From assembly GCA_964548595.1 (NCBI GenBank), contig CAZJQO010000047.1, positions 1 through 8,982 on the forward strand: a stretch of DNA of 8,982 bases, written 5' to 3'. Positions 1 through 7,750 of this stretch are shown in pieces. Position numbers and translations under genes: made by a program. Below the pieces are notes generated by a model. The model made no database searches. It was not told the origin of the DNA and worked only from the letters and a program-made list of their open reading frames with translations. This DNA is from JAJYVH01 sp964548595. GTDB taxonomy: Archaea; Micrarchaeota; Micrarchaeia; Micrarchaeales; CABMGC01. Positions within the stretch are counted from its first letter, which is position 1; the number at the start of each line of letters is the position of its first letter.

Positions 1-16
1 CGACTCAGCGGAAGCA

Positions 17-24
17 TTAAATAA
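17..24 (+). promoter_or_regulatory. Putative archaeal TATA box (box A) for the polD genes
   Basis: TTAAATAA sits 60 bases upstream of the DP1 start and is preceded by a purine-rich stretch (GCGGAAG, 8-14) that could serve as a BRE. An archaeal start site about 25 bases downstream would fall near position 45, leaving a leader of roughly 30 bases. AAAGGT at 65-70 is a weak Shine-Dalgarno-like match 6 bases before the GTG at 77. No other gene is visible in 1-76. The call rests on motif and spacing only. Confidence 0.45.
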
Positions 25-76
25 AAGCTAAGCCAAACACCGATGCAGACAGTTCTGCTGCTGCAAAGGTTACTTC

Positions 77-1576
77 GTGGGGGCTAACTATCTCCTTGAA
101 CTCGTTACGAGACTCAACGGCAAGGTCATGATTAGCTCCGATGTTACGGAAGCCGACGTATCTGGAATAGACATAGAATCGTTGATAGCGCGCATAATGG
201 AGAAGTACAGCGGAGCCGCTGGAGCTGTGCTGAACAGGCAGGAGATAAAGCAGCTTGCGGGAGAGACGGAGACTAAGAAGGAGCCTGTGCGGATTGAGGT
301 GATAAAGGCCACCGACTTCAGGGCCGAGGCAAAGGAAATAGCCCCGATGTTCTCCGTGCGTGAGGCGGAGCATGAGCGAACCTCGTCAAGCGTAAGCGAC
401 TTCGTTGCCCATTTCCAGGACAGGTTCCGCAAGCTTAAGGGCATAATAAAAGGCTACGGCAACGGATTCGGAGGCACTCTGAACAGCATAGACAGTGTGA
501 AGCAGTATGCGGCGGGCAGGGAGCTGGGCATAGTGGGCATCGTATACGATAGGACAACGACCAGCAAGGGCAACATCATGGTTACTCTTGAAGACGAAAC
601 AGGCAGGGTGAAAGTGCTGTTCACGCACCAGGAGAACGAAAGGGGCAATGGCTACACATTCGATTCGGCAGACAAGATAGCCAAGGACGATGTAATCGCT
701 ATTCGAGGCAAGGTATGGAACAACATGCTCATAGCGAACAGGCTGCAGTGGCCGGACATACCGGTGCACCAACCGAAGAGCAGCAACGAGGATGTTGCCA
801 TAGCGTTCCTGTCAGACATACACGTGGGCCACAAACTCTTCCTCGAGCGCCAGTTCACCAAATTCCTCGAATGGCTCAACGGGCGCATCGACAGCAGGAA
901 GGAGCTTGCTGGCAAAATAAAGTACCTGATTCTGGGCGGCGACCTGGTAGAGGGCATAGGCGTGTACCCGGAGCAGCAGAAGGAGCTTGCGATAGAGGAC
1001 ATAGACAAGCAGTATGATGTGTTCTTCAACTTTCTGGAGAGTGTGCCCGATTACATAGAGGTATTCGCGCTCCCTGGAAATCACGACGGTGTGCAGCGAG
1101 CGGAGCCGCAGCCGAAGCTTGCCAACAACATCGCAAAGGGCATGGGTAACGTGCACATGGTCTCAAACCCGTGCTGGCTCACGCTGCACGGTGTCAAAGT
1201 GCTCACCTACCACGGCGCTTCGCTCGATTCCATAATAAGGAATGTACCGGGCTGCACTTACAGCAACCCGGCGGAGCCGATGAAGGAGATACTGAAGCGC
1301 AGGCATCTGTCGCCCGTGTACGGCGGCAACGTCTTCGTGCCCGGCGCTACGGATCCGCTCGTAATAGACGAGGTGCCTGACATACTGCACATGGGGCACG
1401 TGCACAAGAACGCTTACGACAACTACCACGGCACAATAATCATAAACAGCGGCACGTGGCAGGACAGAACGGGCTTCCAGGTGAAGCAGGGGCACATACC
1501 TTCTCCGGCGCTCCTGCCTGTTTATGAGACGGCGAGCATGCGTACCAGCGTGGTGGACTTCAACATTGGTGAGTGA
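77..1576 (+). CDS. polB: DNA polymerase D small subunit DP1 (3'-5' exonuclease)
   Basis: DP1 is the proofreading subunit of the replicative archaeal polymerase PolD, partner of the DP2 product encoded just downstream. The 499-residue protein has the family layout: a helical N-terminal part that contacts other factors, a low-complexity charged linker (about 60-120), an OB fold (about 150-230) and a calcineurin-like phosphoesterase domain (about 240-465). The metal-binding set is complete: SDIH (D247, H249), GGD (D289), GNHD (N335, H336), YHG (H379) and GHVH (H441, H443). The exonuclease should therefore be active, unlike the degenerate eukaryotic B-subunits. The GTG start follows AAAGGT, and the N-terminus NYLLELVTRL looks like the normal family start. 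An internal ATG at residue 18 is a less likely alternative. DP2 follows after 24 bases in the same frame. The symbol polB (also dpb) is used for archaeal DP1 and should not be confused with family-B polymerase. Confidence 0.96.
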   Translation: MGANYLLELVTRLNGKVMISSDVTEADVSGIDIESLIARIMEKYSGAAGAVLNRQEIKQLAGETETKKEPVRIEVIKATDFRAEAKEIAPMFSVREAEHERTSSSVSDFVAHFQDRFRKLKGIIKGYGNGFGGTLNSIDSVKQYAAGRELGIVGIVYDRTTTSKGNIMVTLEDETGRVKVLFTHQENERGNGYTFDSADKIAKDDVIAIRGKVWNNMLIANRLQWPDIPVHQPKSSNEDVAIAFLSDIHVGHKLFLERQFTKFLEWLNGRIDSRKELAGKIKYLILGGDLVEGIGVYPEQQKELAIEDIDKQYDVFFNFLESVPDYIEVFALPGNHDGVQRAEPQPKLANNIAKGMGNVHMVSNPCWLTLHGVKVLTYHGASLDSIIRNVPGCTYSNPAEPMKEILKRRHLSPVYGGNVFVPGATDPLVIDEVPDILHMGHVHKNAYDNYHGTIIINSGTWQDRTGFQVKQGHIPSPALLPVYETASMRTSVVDFNIGE

Positions 1577-1600
1577 ACGGAGATAAACGACTATTTTGAG

Positions 1601-4600
1601 ATGCTCGATAAAAGATTCGGCGAAGTGTACGATGTTGCGAGCAGAGCGAAGGCCGTAGGCCTTGATCCGAGGCCGGTGGTGGAGGTGAAGGTTGCTCCAG
1701 ACATCGCCGGCAGGGTCGAAGGACTTATAGGCGTCAAGGGCCTGGCGGCTATGGTGAACAGGCTGCAGGGCGACAAGAGCAGGAGCGACCTTGCTTTCGA
1801 TCTCGTAAAGGAGATATGCACCGGCAGCGATTTCAGAGATTACGAGACCATGAAGAAGATAGAACTGGCGGTAAAGGTGGGCCTGGCCATAATGACAGAA
1901 GGGGTGGTGGTGGCGCCCACGGAGGGCATACAGTACATATCGCACCTGAAGAATCCGGACAACTCCAATTACATAGCGATCTACTACGCGGGCCCTATAA
2001 GGGGCGCGGGAGGCACTTCGGCCGCACTCACTCTCGCATTCGCTGATTACGCAAGGCGCTTCTTCAACATTGGCGAGTACAGGGCAACGCCCAACGAGGT
2101 TGAGAGGTACGTGGAGGAGATAGAGACGTACCACGAGAGGGTCACGCCGCTGCCCTACAGGCCGAGCCCCGAGGAGATACGCACGATAGTCTCAGGCTGC
2201 CCGATATGCATCGAGGGCGTGCCCACCGAAGAAGTGGAGGCAAGCGTCCACATAAATCTCACTAAAACAGGCTTCGACTCAGGCAAGATTGCTGTGTCGA
2301 ACAGAATACGCAGCGGAGTCGCGCTTGTTCTGAGCAACGTGGCACTGAAAGCAAGGAGCGTATCCAAGGCAATCAAGAAGGTTAATCTCGAATGGAGCTG
2401 GCTGGACAGCATAATCACTATAAGCAAGACAAAGAAGGCCGGAGACGACGCGAGCGGAGCAAAAGCCGCCTTCCTGGAGAAACTGGTCGCTGGCAGACCC
2501 ATACTCTCATACCCTGGTCATTTCGGAGGCTTCAGGCTCAGGTACGGCAGGAGCAGGCTCACCGGGATAGCTGCAAAGGGCTTCAGCCCAGCGACGATGG
2601 CGATACTAAACGATTTCATAGGCATAGGCACGCAGGTGATGGTAGAGCTGCCAGGCAAGGCTTGCGTAGCGGCGCCGGTGGACACTATAGAGGGGCCGTT
2701 CGTGAAGCTGAAATCAGGACAGACCATGCGCATAAACGACACCGCCACAGCGCTCAGGCTGAGGGGCGACGTCGCAAGCATAATAGCTCTGGGCGACATA
2801 CTCATAACGTACGGCGACTTCAAGAAGACCAACACGCCGCTGCAGCCGAGCAGCTACGTGGAGGAGCTTTGGGAAGCGCAAGCTGCGGCAGCGGGGCTCG
2901 CCGAGCAGGTAGACCACGATGGCATCGGCTTCGGCAAGGCCTACGAGATATCGCTTACGTACGGCATACCTGTGCATCCAAAATTCCTCTACGAGTTTCA
3001 GGGAGTCAAGCAGGATGAACTGAAGCGCGTTGCTATTGCTGTGCGCAATGCACTCGGCAACGCAACAGAAATGGATGAAATAAGCAGACTGGAACTGGAG
3101 AGCGGAGCTGATACAGGAATTTCCAGGACGCTTGAGCTGCTGATGGTTCCTGCAGAACCGAAAGAGGGCAGGATAGTGATAGAAGGCGACTATGCACGCT
3201 GCCTTGCTGCTTCGCTCGGGTTCGTAGCAGGCAAGGAGGCAAGCGTGACAAAGGAAGGCGTGCTGGAGAAGTACGAGACTGAATATGAAAACACTCTTGC
3301 ACTAGTCAATACGGTTGCGCCTTTCAAGGTCATGCGAAGGTCTACATTCATAGGCGCCAGGATAGGCAGGCCCGAGAAAGCCGGAGAAAGGCTTATGGTT
3401 CCTGCGCCACACGTGCTCTTCCCGGTCGGCTTCCAGGGAGCAAGGGACAGGAGCCTGACAAGCCGATACGCGCCGAACCACCTCTCCAGACAGGGCGCCG
3501 GAGTGATTGTTGAAATAGCAAGGTACAGATGCAAGAAGTGCGGCGCAAGGCTGGACACGCCATACTGCTACAAATGCAAGAAGAGCGCTTCCATCGAATA
3601 CTTCTGCAAGAAATGCGGCATAGCGCAGTTCAGCCCCGTCTGCTCGCACTGCGGCGGCGAAACATCTGCATACGACCAGAGGGAGGTTGATTTCAGCAAG
3701 CTTATGGCAGACGCAGTTGCCAGGCTGGGCTATGCCAAGGCGCCGAAGCAGGTAAAGGGGGTTAGGGGGCTGACGAACAAGAACAAGACCGCGGAGCCAG
3801 TGGAGAAGGGCATACTGCGATCCATGTTCAACGTCATGGTGTTCAAGGACGGCACCACAAGGTTCGACGCCACCGACACGCCGATGACCCACTTTTACCC
3901 GAGCGAGATAGGGGTAAGCGTGGAGAAGCTCAGGGAGCTTGGCTACGGAAAGGATTACGAGGGCAACGAGCTCACTAGCGAAGGCCAGCTGCTCGAACTC
4001 AGGCACCAGGATATAATACTCAACAAGAGGGGCGCCGAGTACCTGCTCAACGTCTCGAGATTTGTAGATGAGATGCTGCAGCGCCTCTACGGCATGCAGC
4101 CTTTTTACAACATGTCAAACGTCCAGGAGATGGTAGGCCAGCTTGTGCTAACCCTGGCTCCGCACACATCGTGCGCAGTGCTGAACAGGGTGATAGGCTT
4201 CACCGATGCGAACGTGGGCTTCGCCCATCCGTACACAATATCAGCGAGGAGGAGGAACGCGGACGGGGACGAGGATACAGTGATGCTGCTGCTTGACGTA
4301 CTTGTTAACTTCTCCCGCGACTTCCTGCCTACCAGCATCGGGGGCACAATGGACGAGCCGCTGCTGCTCGTCACAAGGGTCATGCCCCAGGAAGTTGACG
4401 ACGAGGTGCACGCCATGGAGGTGGAGAAACGCTTTGGCATCGACTTCTACGACAAAACGTTCGCTGGCGCCGCTCCTTCCGAGGCCAAGGTGGAGGTGGT
4501 GGAGAACAGGCTGAAGGGCGGCGACCCGTTCAACAACCTCAACTTCACTCACGTTTCGGGCGCAGGCGCCATACGCATGTCGCCGAAGAAGAGCGAGTAC

Positions 4601-5029
4601 ACGCTGCTCAAGACCATGGAGGAGAAGATTGACGAGGAATTCAGGATCATGGACATGCTCGAGTCCATAGACAAGCGCGATGCGGCCAAGAGGCTGATAA
4701 ACAGCCACTTCATACGCGACCTTATGGGCAACCTGCACTCTTACTCGAAGCAGCAGTTCAGGTGCGTATCGTGCAACGCGAAGTTCAGGCGCGTGCCGCT
4801 ATCTGGCAGGTGCACCCGCGACGGAGGCAAGCTGCTGCTAACAATAAGCAAGGGCAGCATAGAGAAATACATGAATACAGCCACGAAGCTTGCGGACAGG
4901 TACGGACTAGACACCTATACGAAGCAGCGCCTCAGGCTGATAAGGCAGGAGATAGACAACGTTTTTGGGAGCTACGAGATAAACGCTGAGGAGAACAGGG
5001 GGCAGTTCAACCTGGTTAACTTCATGTGA
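1601..5029 (+). CDS. polC: DNA polymerase D large subunit DP2 (catalytic)
   Basis: DP2 is the catalytic subunit of PolD, whose core is a two-barrel fold related to multisubunit RNA polymerases. At 1142 residues it matches intein-free family members, and no intein is seen. The N-terminal block up to about residue 220 is conserved (for example GPIRGAGGTSAALT, 131-144). The active-site motif NADGDED is at 886-892, with the metal-binding aspartates. A cysteine cluster at 644-684 (C644, C647, C656, C659, C669, C672, C681, C684) can hold two zinc ions. A further C-terminal site has C1055, C1058 and C1071, but D1074 where a fourth cysteine is expected. The last eight residues, QFNLVNFM, form a PIP-box-like motif for the PCNA clamp. 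The ATG at 1601 is the first standard start, yet the in-frame codons before it (INDYFE) look like the conserved DP2 N-terminus, so the true start may be upstream. The stop overlaps the convergent Nudix gene. Confidence 0.97.
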   Translation: MLDKRFGEVYDVASRAKAVGLDPRPVVEVKVAPDIAGRVEGLIGVKGLAAMVNRLQGDKSRSDLAFDLVKEICTGSDFRDYETMKKIELAVKVGLAIMTEGVVVAPTEGIQYISHLKNPDNSNYIAIYYAGPIRGAGGTSAALTLAFADYARRFFNIGEYRATPNEVERYVEEIETYHERVTPLPYRPSPEEIRTIVSGCPICIEGVPTEEVEASVHINLTKTGFDSGKIAVSNRIRSGVALVLSNVALKARSVSKAIKKVNLEWSWLDSIITISKTKKAGDDASGAKAAFLEKLVAGRPILSYPGHFGGFRLRYGRSRLTGIAAKGFSPATMAILNDFIGIGTQVMVELPGKACVAAPVDTIEGPFVKLKSGQTMRINDTATALRLRGDVASIIALGDILITYGDFKKTNTPLQPSSYVEELWEAQAAAAGLAEQVDHDGIGFGKAYEISLTYGIPVHPKFLYEFQGVKQDELKRVAIAVRNALGNATEMDEISRLELESGADTGISRTLELLMVPAEPKEGRIVIEGDYARCLAASLGFVAGKEASVTKEGVLEKYETEYENTLALVNTVAPFKVMRRSTFIGARIGRPEKAGERLMVPAPHVLFPVGFQGARDRSLTSRYAPNHLSRQGAGVIVEIARYRCKKCGARLDTPYCYKCKKSASIEYFCKKCGIAQFSPVCSHCGGETSAYDQREVDFSKLMADAVARLGYAKAPKQVKGVRGLTNKNKTAEPVEKGILRSMFNVMVFKDGTTRFDATDTPMTHFYPSEIGVSVEKLRELGYGKDYEGNELTSEGQLLELRHQDIILNKRGAEYLLNVSRFVDEMLQRLYGMQPFYNMSNVQEMVGQLVLTLAPHTSCAVLNRVIGFTDANVGFAHPYTISARRRNADGDEDTVMLLLDVLVNFSRDFLPTSIGGTMDEPLLLVTRVMPQEVDDEVHAMEVEKRFGIDFYDKTFAGAAPSEAKVEVVENRLKGGDPFNNLNFTHVSGAGAIRMSPKKSEYTLLKTMEEKIDEEFRIMDMLESIDKRDAAKRLINSHFIRDLMGNLHSYSKQQFRCVSCNAKFRRVPLSGRCTRDGGKLLLTISKGSIEKYMNTATKLADRYGLDTYTKQRLRLIRQEIDNVFGSYEINAEENRGQFNLVNFM

Positions 5030-5558
5030 TGTATGCTTCCTCAACGTAATCAAAAGCGCGCCGCAGTATCGCCTTGCGCCCGTCGAACCTTGTTTTTGCC
5101 ATCGCCTCGCGGACCGGGAGCAGATAGTACCTGACGTGCTCCTCGGACAGATGGATGCGCCTCAGGTCGTTGCGACTCATCAGCGCTACAAAGTATTTCA
5201 CTGTCCTCTCCACCTCCACCCGCTTTGACGTCTTCGGATCCTTACTCATCATTGTGAAGCTCTCCTCGTCTGCAAAGCCTGTATCTATGTGCAGCCTGAG
5301 CCCTATCTCCTCGCGTGTCTCCCTGCTCGCTGCTGACAGCGGGCTCTCGCCCTTCATGACCTGCCCCTTCGGCCCTATGTCTATCACTTCCTCGTCCATT
5401 CTCCTGCCGTACTTCTGCGCGTAGTAGGCGTTGTTCTGCAGCAGCATAAGCACGCGAGGCTCCTTACCCACTATGGCAAAGACTATCACTCCTGCTGAGA
5501 ACGACCTGCGCCGTTCCTGCTTCCCCTTACTTTGAGGTTTCACGGATTGATTCTTCAA
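5022..5558 (-). CDS. Nudix family hydrolase
   Basis: This is a nucleoside-diphosphate-linked hydrolase of the Nudix fold, about 178 residues if read from the TTG at 5558. The Nudix box is complete at residues 65-87: G65, E71, then R79-E80, E83-E84 and G86. These are the metal-binding and catalytic positions. The DIGPKG context and the surrounding sequence resemble dinucleoside polyphosphate or NTP-cleaning hydrolases, but the substrate cannot be read from sequence. There is no ATG before the domain. Candidate starts are TTG at 5558, preceded by AAGGGG about 10 bases upstream, and GTG at 5543. Either start lies inside the end of the aminotransferase gene, so translation is probably coupled to it. 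The first 16 residues are basic and polar (two lysine-glutamine stretches, RRR) and may be a disordered tail. Its stop overlaps the DP2 stop on the other strand. Confidence 0.88.
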   Translation of the reverse strand: MKNQSVKPQSKGKQERRRSFSAGVIVFAIVGKEPRVLMLLQNNAYYAQKYGRRMDEEVIDIGPKGQVMKGESPLSAASRETREEIGLRLHIDTGFADEESFTMMSKDPKTSKRVEVERTVKYFVALMSRNDLRRIHLSEEHVRYYLLPVREAMAKTRFDGRKAILRRAFDYVEEAYIT

Positions 5559-6858
5559 TTATGTCAAGCCCCTTCTGCAGGTTAGCTACCGATATAGGAA
5601 TAGGGGGTATCAGCCTTATGGCTGAAACGCCGGTGGGCAGCAGCAGGAGCCCCTTGGCGAAGCAGCGCCCTATTATCGCGTCCCTTTCCTTCGCTGCATA
5701 CGCCTTGCTCTCCTTGTCCTTCACAAACTCCATACCCAGCATCAGCCCTATGCCCCTGACGTCGCCCACCATCTCGTATCTTTCCTTCATCTCCTGCATG
5801 CGCTTCATCGCAATCTTGCCCTTCATTTTCACCTGCGCCTGAAGGCTGCGCATGTTTCTCTTAACATACTCGAGCGACGCCCTTGCTGCTGCCACAGCCA
5901 CAAGGTTGCCTCCGAAAGTGCCGGCATGCGAACCCTCAGGCACGTCGCCAAGCGAGCTCCTTGCCACTGTTGCGCCTATTGGTAACCCGCCTCCGAGCGC
6001 CTTCGCCATCGTGTATATGTCAGCAGTAACGCCGAAGTTCTCAAGCGCGAGGAACTTGCCGGTGCGCATGTACCCGGCCTGTATCTCATCGTCTACAAGC
6101 AGTATGCCGTACTTGCCAGCCATCTCCCTGAGCTGCTTGAAGAAGCTCATCGGCGGCACTATGTAGCCGCCCTCGCCCTGCACCGGCTCAAAGAATATTG
6201 CTGCAACCTCCTCTGGCGGCACCTCCTTGCCGAGTATGTTGCGCTCTATGAAGTCTATGCTCTCCTTTGCGCACTCGTCAGGCTCATCTGAGTGGAACTG
6301 GCATCTGTACGGATTGGGATACGGAGCGTGCGAGACGTTTATGAACGGGCCGAAGCTGGCGCGTTGCGTTGTCTTGGATGCCGTAAGCGCCAGCGAACCG
6401 AGCGACCTGCCGTGGAACGCGTTGTAGAAAGCAATCAGGTGGTGCCTCTTCGTGAACATTTTCGAGAGCTTTATCGCGTCCTCTACTGCTTCAGTGCCCG
6501 AATTTGAGAAGAATACCCTGCCGAAGCCGCGGGGAAACATGCTGACAAGTTCCTCTGCAAACCTTACCGGCATTTCTGCGTAGAAATCCTGGAAGGCAGG
6601 GTGCATGAGCACGTCTACCTGCTTCTTGGCGGCGTTGCGTATGCTTGCGGTGCCGTTCACTCCGAGCGTGTATATGCCGACGAAGCTGGTGAAGTCTATG
6701 TATCTTCTGCCGTCTGCGTCATAGACGATGTCCACGCTGCCTTTCTGCACCACGAAAGGCACTTTTTCCCTTGTAGTGGTGAATATTACGCGCCTGTCCC
6801 TGCTTATTATGCTCCCTGCCTTCCTCCCCATCCCTTGCCCCACGCCAAACACCTTCAC
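5527..6858 (-). CDS. Class III PLP-dependent aminotransferase
   Basis: This is a fold-type I, pyridoxal-phosphate enzyme of the class III (omega) aminotransferase group, which includes 4-aminobutyrate and acetylornithine aminotransferases and archaeal amino-acid racemases. Of its 443 residues, the diagnostic ones are: SNSGTEA at 118-124 for phosphate binding, AFHGRSLG at 147-154, VDDEIQAG at 255-262 with D257 facing the pyridine nitrogen, and the Schiff-base lysine K286 in MAKALGGGLPIGA. GTFGGN at 313-318 follows. Length and motif spacing are normal and nothing is broken. The amino donor is not readable; the sequence looks closer to the GABA/ornithine-delta/racemase branch than to short ArgD proteins, which is an inference. 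The GTG at 6858 overlaps the L14e stop (GTGA), suggesting translational coupling. ATG at 6831 (residue 10), preceded by GGGGCAAGGG, is a credible alternative start. Its position directly behind ribosomal-protein genes is unusual. Confidence 0.92.
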   Translation of the reverse strand: MKVFGVGQGMGRKAGSIISRDRRVIFTTTREKVPFVVQKGSVDIVYDADGRRYIDFTSFVGIYTLGVNGTASIRNAAKKQVDVLMHPAFQDFYAEMPVRFAEELVSMFPRGFGRVFFSNSGTEAVEDAIKLSKMFTKRHHLIAFYNAFHGRSLGSLALTASKTTQRASFGPFINVSHAPYPNPYRCQFHSDEPDECAKESIDFIERNILGKEVPPEEVAAIFFEPVQGEGGYIVPPMSFFKQLREMAGKYGILLVDDEIQAGYMRTGKFLALENFGVTADIYTMAKALGGGLPIGATVARSSLGDVPEGSHAGTFGGNLVAVAAARASLEYVKRNMRSLQAQVKMKGKIAMKRMQEMKERYEMVGDVRGIGLMLGMEFVKDKESKAYAAKERDAIIGRCFAKGLLLLPTGVSAIRLIPPIPISVANLQKGLDIIEESIRETSK

Positions 6859-7094
6859 GCTTTCATCTTAGCCGGCTCTACCTCCAGAACCTTTGCAAGC
6901 TGCGCCCTGTCATTGGCGTCGACCTTCTCTGAAAGGAACTCAAGGTGCCTTACGTTGCACCTCCTCTCCCTGGTCCTGAGGGTGGTCACTATGCCAACAA
7001 AATTCTTGTCCAGAACTTTCGTTATGACCGCGCGCTTGCCAGCGTCCCTGCCGAATTTCTTCACACACACTCTCCCTACTTCTACCAATGCCAT
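6855..7094 (-). CDS. rpl14e: 50S ribosomal protein L14e (eL14)
   Basis: This is a small basic protein of the archaeal/eukaryotic large ribosomal subunit. Its 79 residues open with the family signature VEVGRVCVKKFGRDAGKRAV (4-23), a KOW-type SH3-like beta barrel. It continues with VLDKNFVGIVT and a conserved basic stretch ending in RHLEFL (49-54), where the family normally has LHLEPT. The short C-terminal tail (55-79) is variable. The length is normal for archaeal L14e. Its ATG comes directly after the kinase stop (TAG then ATG), and its own stop overlaps the aminotransferase GTG, so it sits in a tightly packed cluster. The L34e-cmk-L14e order is a known archaeal arrangement and supports the call. 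Confidence 0.93.
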   Translation of the reverse strand: MALVEVGRVCVKKFGRDAGKRAVITKVLDKNFVGIVTTLRTRERRCNVRHLEFLSEKVDANDRAQLAKVLEVEPAKMKA

Positions 7095-7661
7095 CTAAAC
7101 ACCTTGACAGTGCACGTCGGCGAGTTCCTGTATGCTCCTCGCCGCCTGCTCTGGCGTCATATTGTTGACATCTAAAACAATATTAAATGGTTTCATGTCG
7201 ATGCCGAGCTCTATGCCGTACATTGCCTTGTACACTTCGAAGTTCTTCGTGTCCCTCAGCCCCGCCACGCGCCTGGCCTCGCCTATGCTGATGTGGTCAC
7301 GGTTTGCCATCCTGGCAGCGCGCGTTTCAAGCGACGCTTCGAGCCAGCACTTGGTGCCGTGCTCCGACAGCCACGGCAGGGTATAGCTTGTTACCACTAT
7401 GCCTCCGTTCTTCACGAGCGCGACCATCCTTTTGTCAGCTTCCCTGTCAAGCTCTGGGTCGCGAGATCTCTCTTCGAGGAACCTGATGCCCTGGGGCGTG
7501 TCCCACCAGTCGTCCCCGTCTGCCATATAGCCCCTACCCTTGGCTATCTCCCTGAGCACGTCGCCCCCACCGTATGCCTTTACTCCGAGCATCCCGGCCA
7601 ATATTCTTGCTACTGCAGTCTTGCCGCTCGCCGGCATGCCACATATTATTAGAGCCTCCAC
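7095..7661 (-). CDS. cmk: Cytidylate kinase homologue (archaeal type, divergent)
   Basis: This is a P-loop nucleoside monophosphate kinase of the archaeal cytidylate kinase group, expected to phosphorylate CMP/dCMP with ATP. Of 188 residues, GMPASGKT at 8-15 is the Walker A loop at the very N-terminus. AYGGGDVLREIAKGRG (29-44) corresponds to the nucleotide-binding stretch with the S/GAGD-hRxxA pattern. DPELDREADKR (68-78) matches the PEIDxxIDRR region. FEVYKAMYGIEL (141-152) matches the conserved RYxxxYGID block. The start chosen is GTG at 7661, which gives VEALIICGMP, the usual few residues before the P-loop; reading further upstream would run into insertion-like DNA. Some expected residues differ: the usual VxEGRL is VVTSYTL (89-95), and the Arg before the YGID block is missing. 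Substrate is therefore less certain than family. The gene lies between L34e and L14e, as is typical for archaeal cmk. Confidence 0.8.
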   Translation of the reverse strand: MEALIICGMPASGKTAVARILAGMLGVKAYGGGDVLREIAKGRGYMADGDDWWDTPQGIRFLEERSRDPELDREADKRMVALVKNGGIVVTSYTLPWLSEHGTKCWLEASLETRAARMANRDHISIGEARRVAGLRDTKNFEVYKAMYGIELGIDMKPFNIVLDVNNMTPEQAARSIQELADVHCQGV

Positions 7662-7693
7662 ACGCGCACCGAGCAGCGTTGCAGCTGCACTAG

Positions 7694-7750
7694 TTAAACA
7701 ACAGCCAGAATAATGGCACCCTCCCACGCCCAAAGGCCGTGGGCTTCCCC
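7694..7750 (-). repeat. IS200/IS605 (TnpB-type) right-end-like hairpin module, copy 2
   Basis: Read on the minus strand, this stretch has GGGGAAGCCCACG, a small loop, CGTGGGAGGGTG, then the smaller hairpin GCCA...TGGC (7704-7717) and a TGTTTAA end. The main stem pairs 7723-7728 with 7738-7743, plus two inner pairs and one bulged base, so it is slightly decayed. It aligns with the copy at 8384-8431 over the outer stem, the CCTCC block, a CCAG core and the TTRAACA end. Such modules are typical of the right end of IS200/IS605-family elements, where they also form the 3' part of the TnpB omega-RNA. No transposase is nearby, so this is a relic or a solo end. It contributes the last codons and the TAA of the ORF at 7694-8014. 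Confidence 0.6.

Noticed and set aside
1574..1576. TGA between DP1 and DP2 as a recoded sense codon (selenocysteine or altered code).
   Set aside because: TGA also ends DP2, L14e, vsr and the Nudix gene, and no structure resembling a SECIS element is evident; an unusual DP2 start is simpler.
1163..2134. Long minus-strand reading frame (323 codons) across the DP1/DP2 junction.
   Set aside because: It is antisense to two unmistakable genes, has no recognisable domain and a composition typical of an antisense shadow.
1601..5029. Intein in DP2, common in some archaeal DP2 genes.
   Set aside because: The length is 1142 residues, with conserved blocks contiguous through the NADGDED motif; no intein splice or endonuclease motifs are present.
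7662..7733. Kinase start at ATG 7733, giving 24 more residues.
   Set aside because: These residues translate part of the hairpin module and its flank; the family begins a few residues before the P-loop, which fits GTG 7661.
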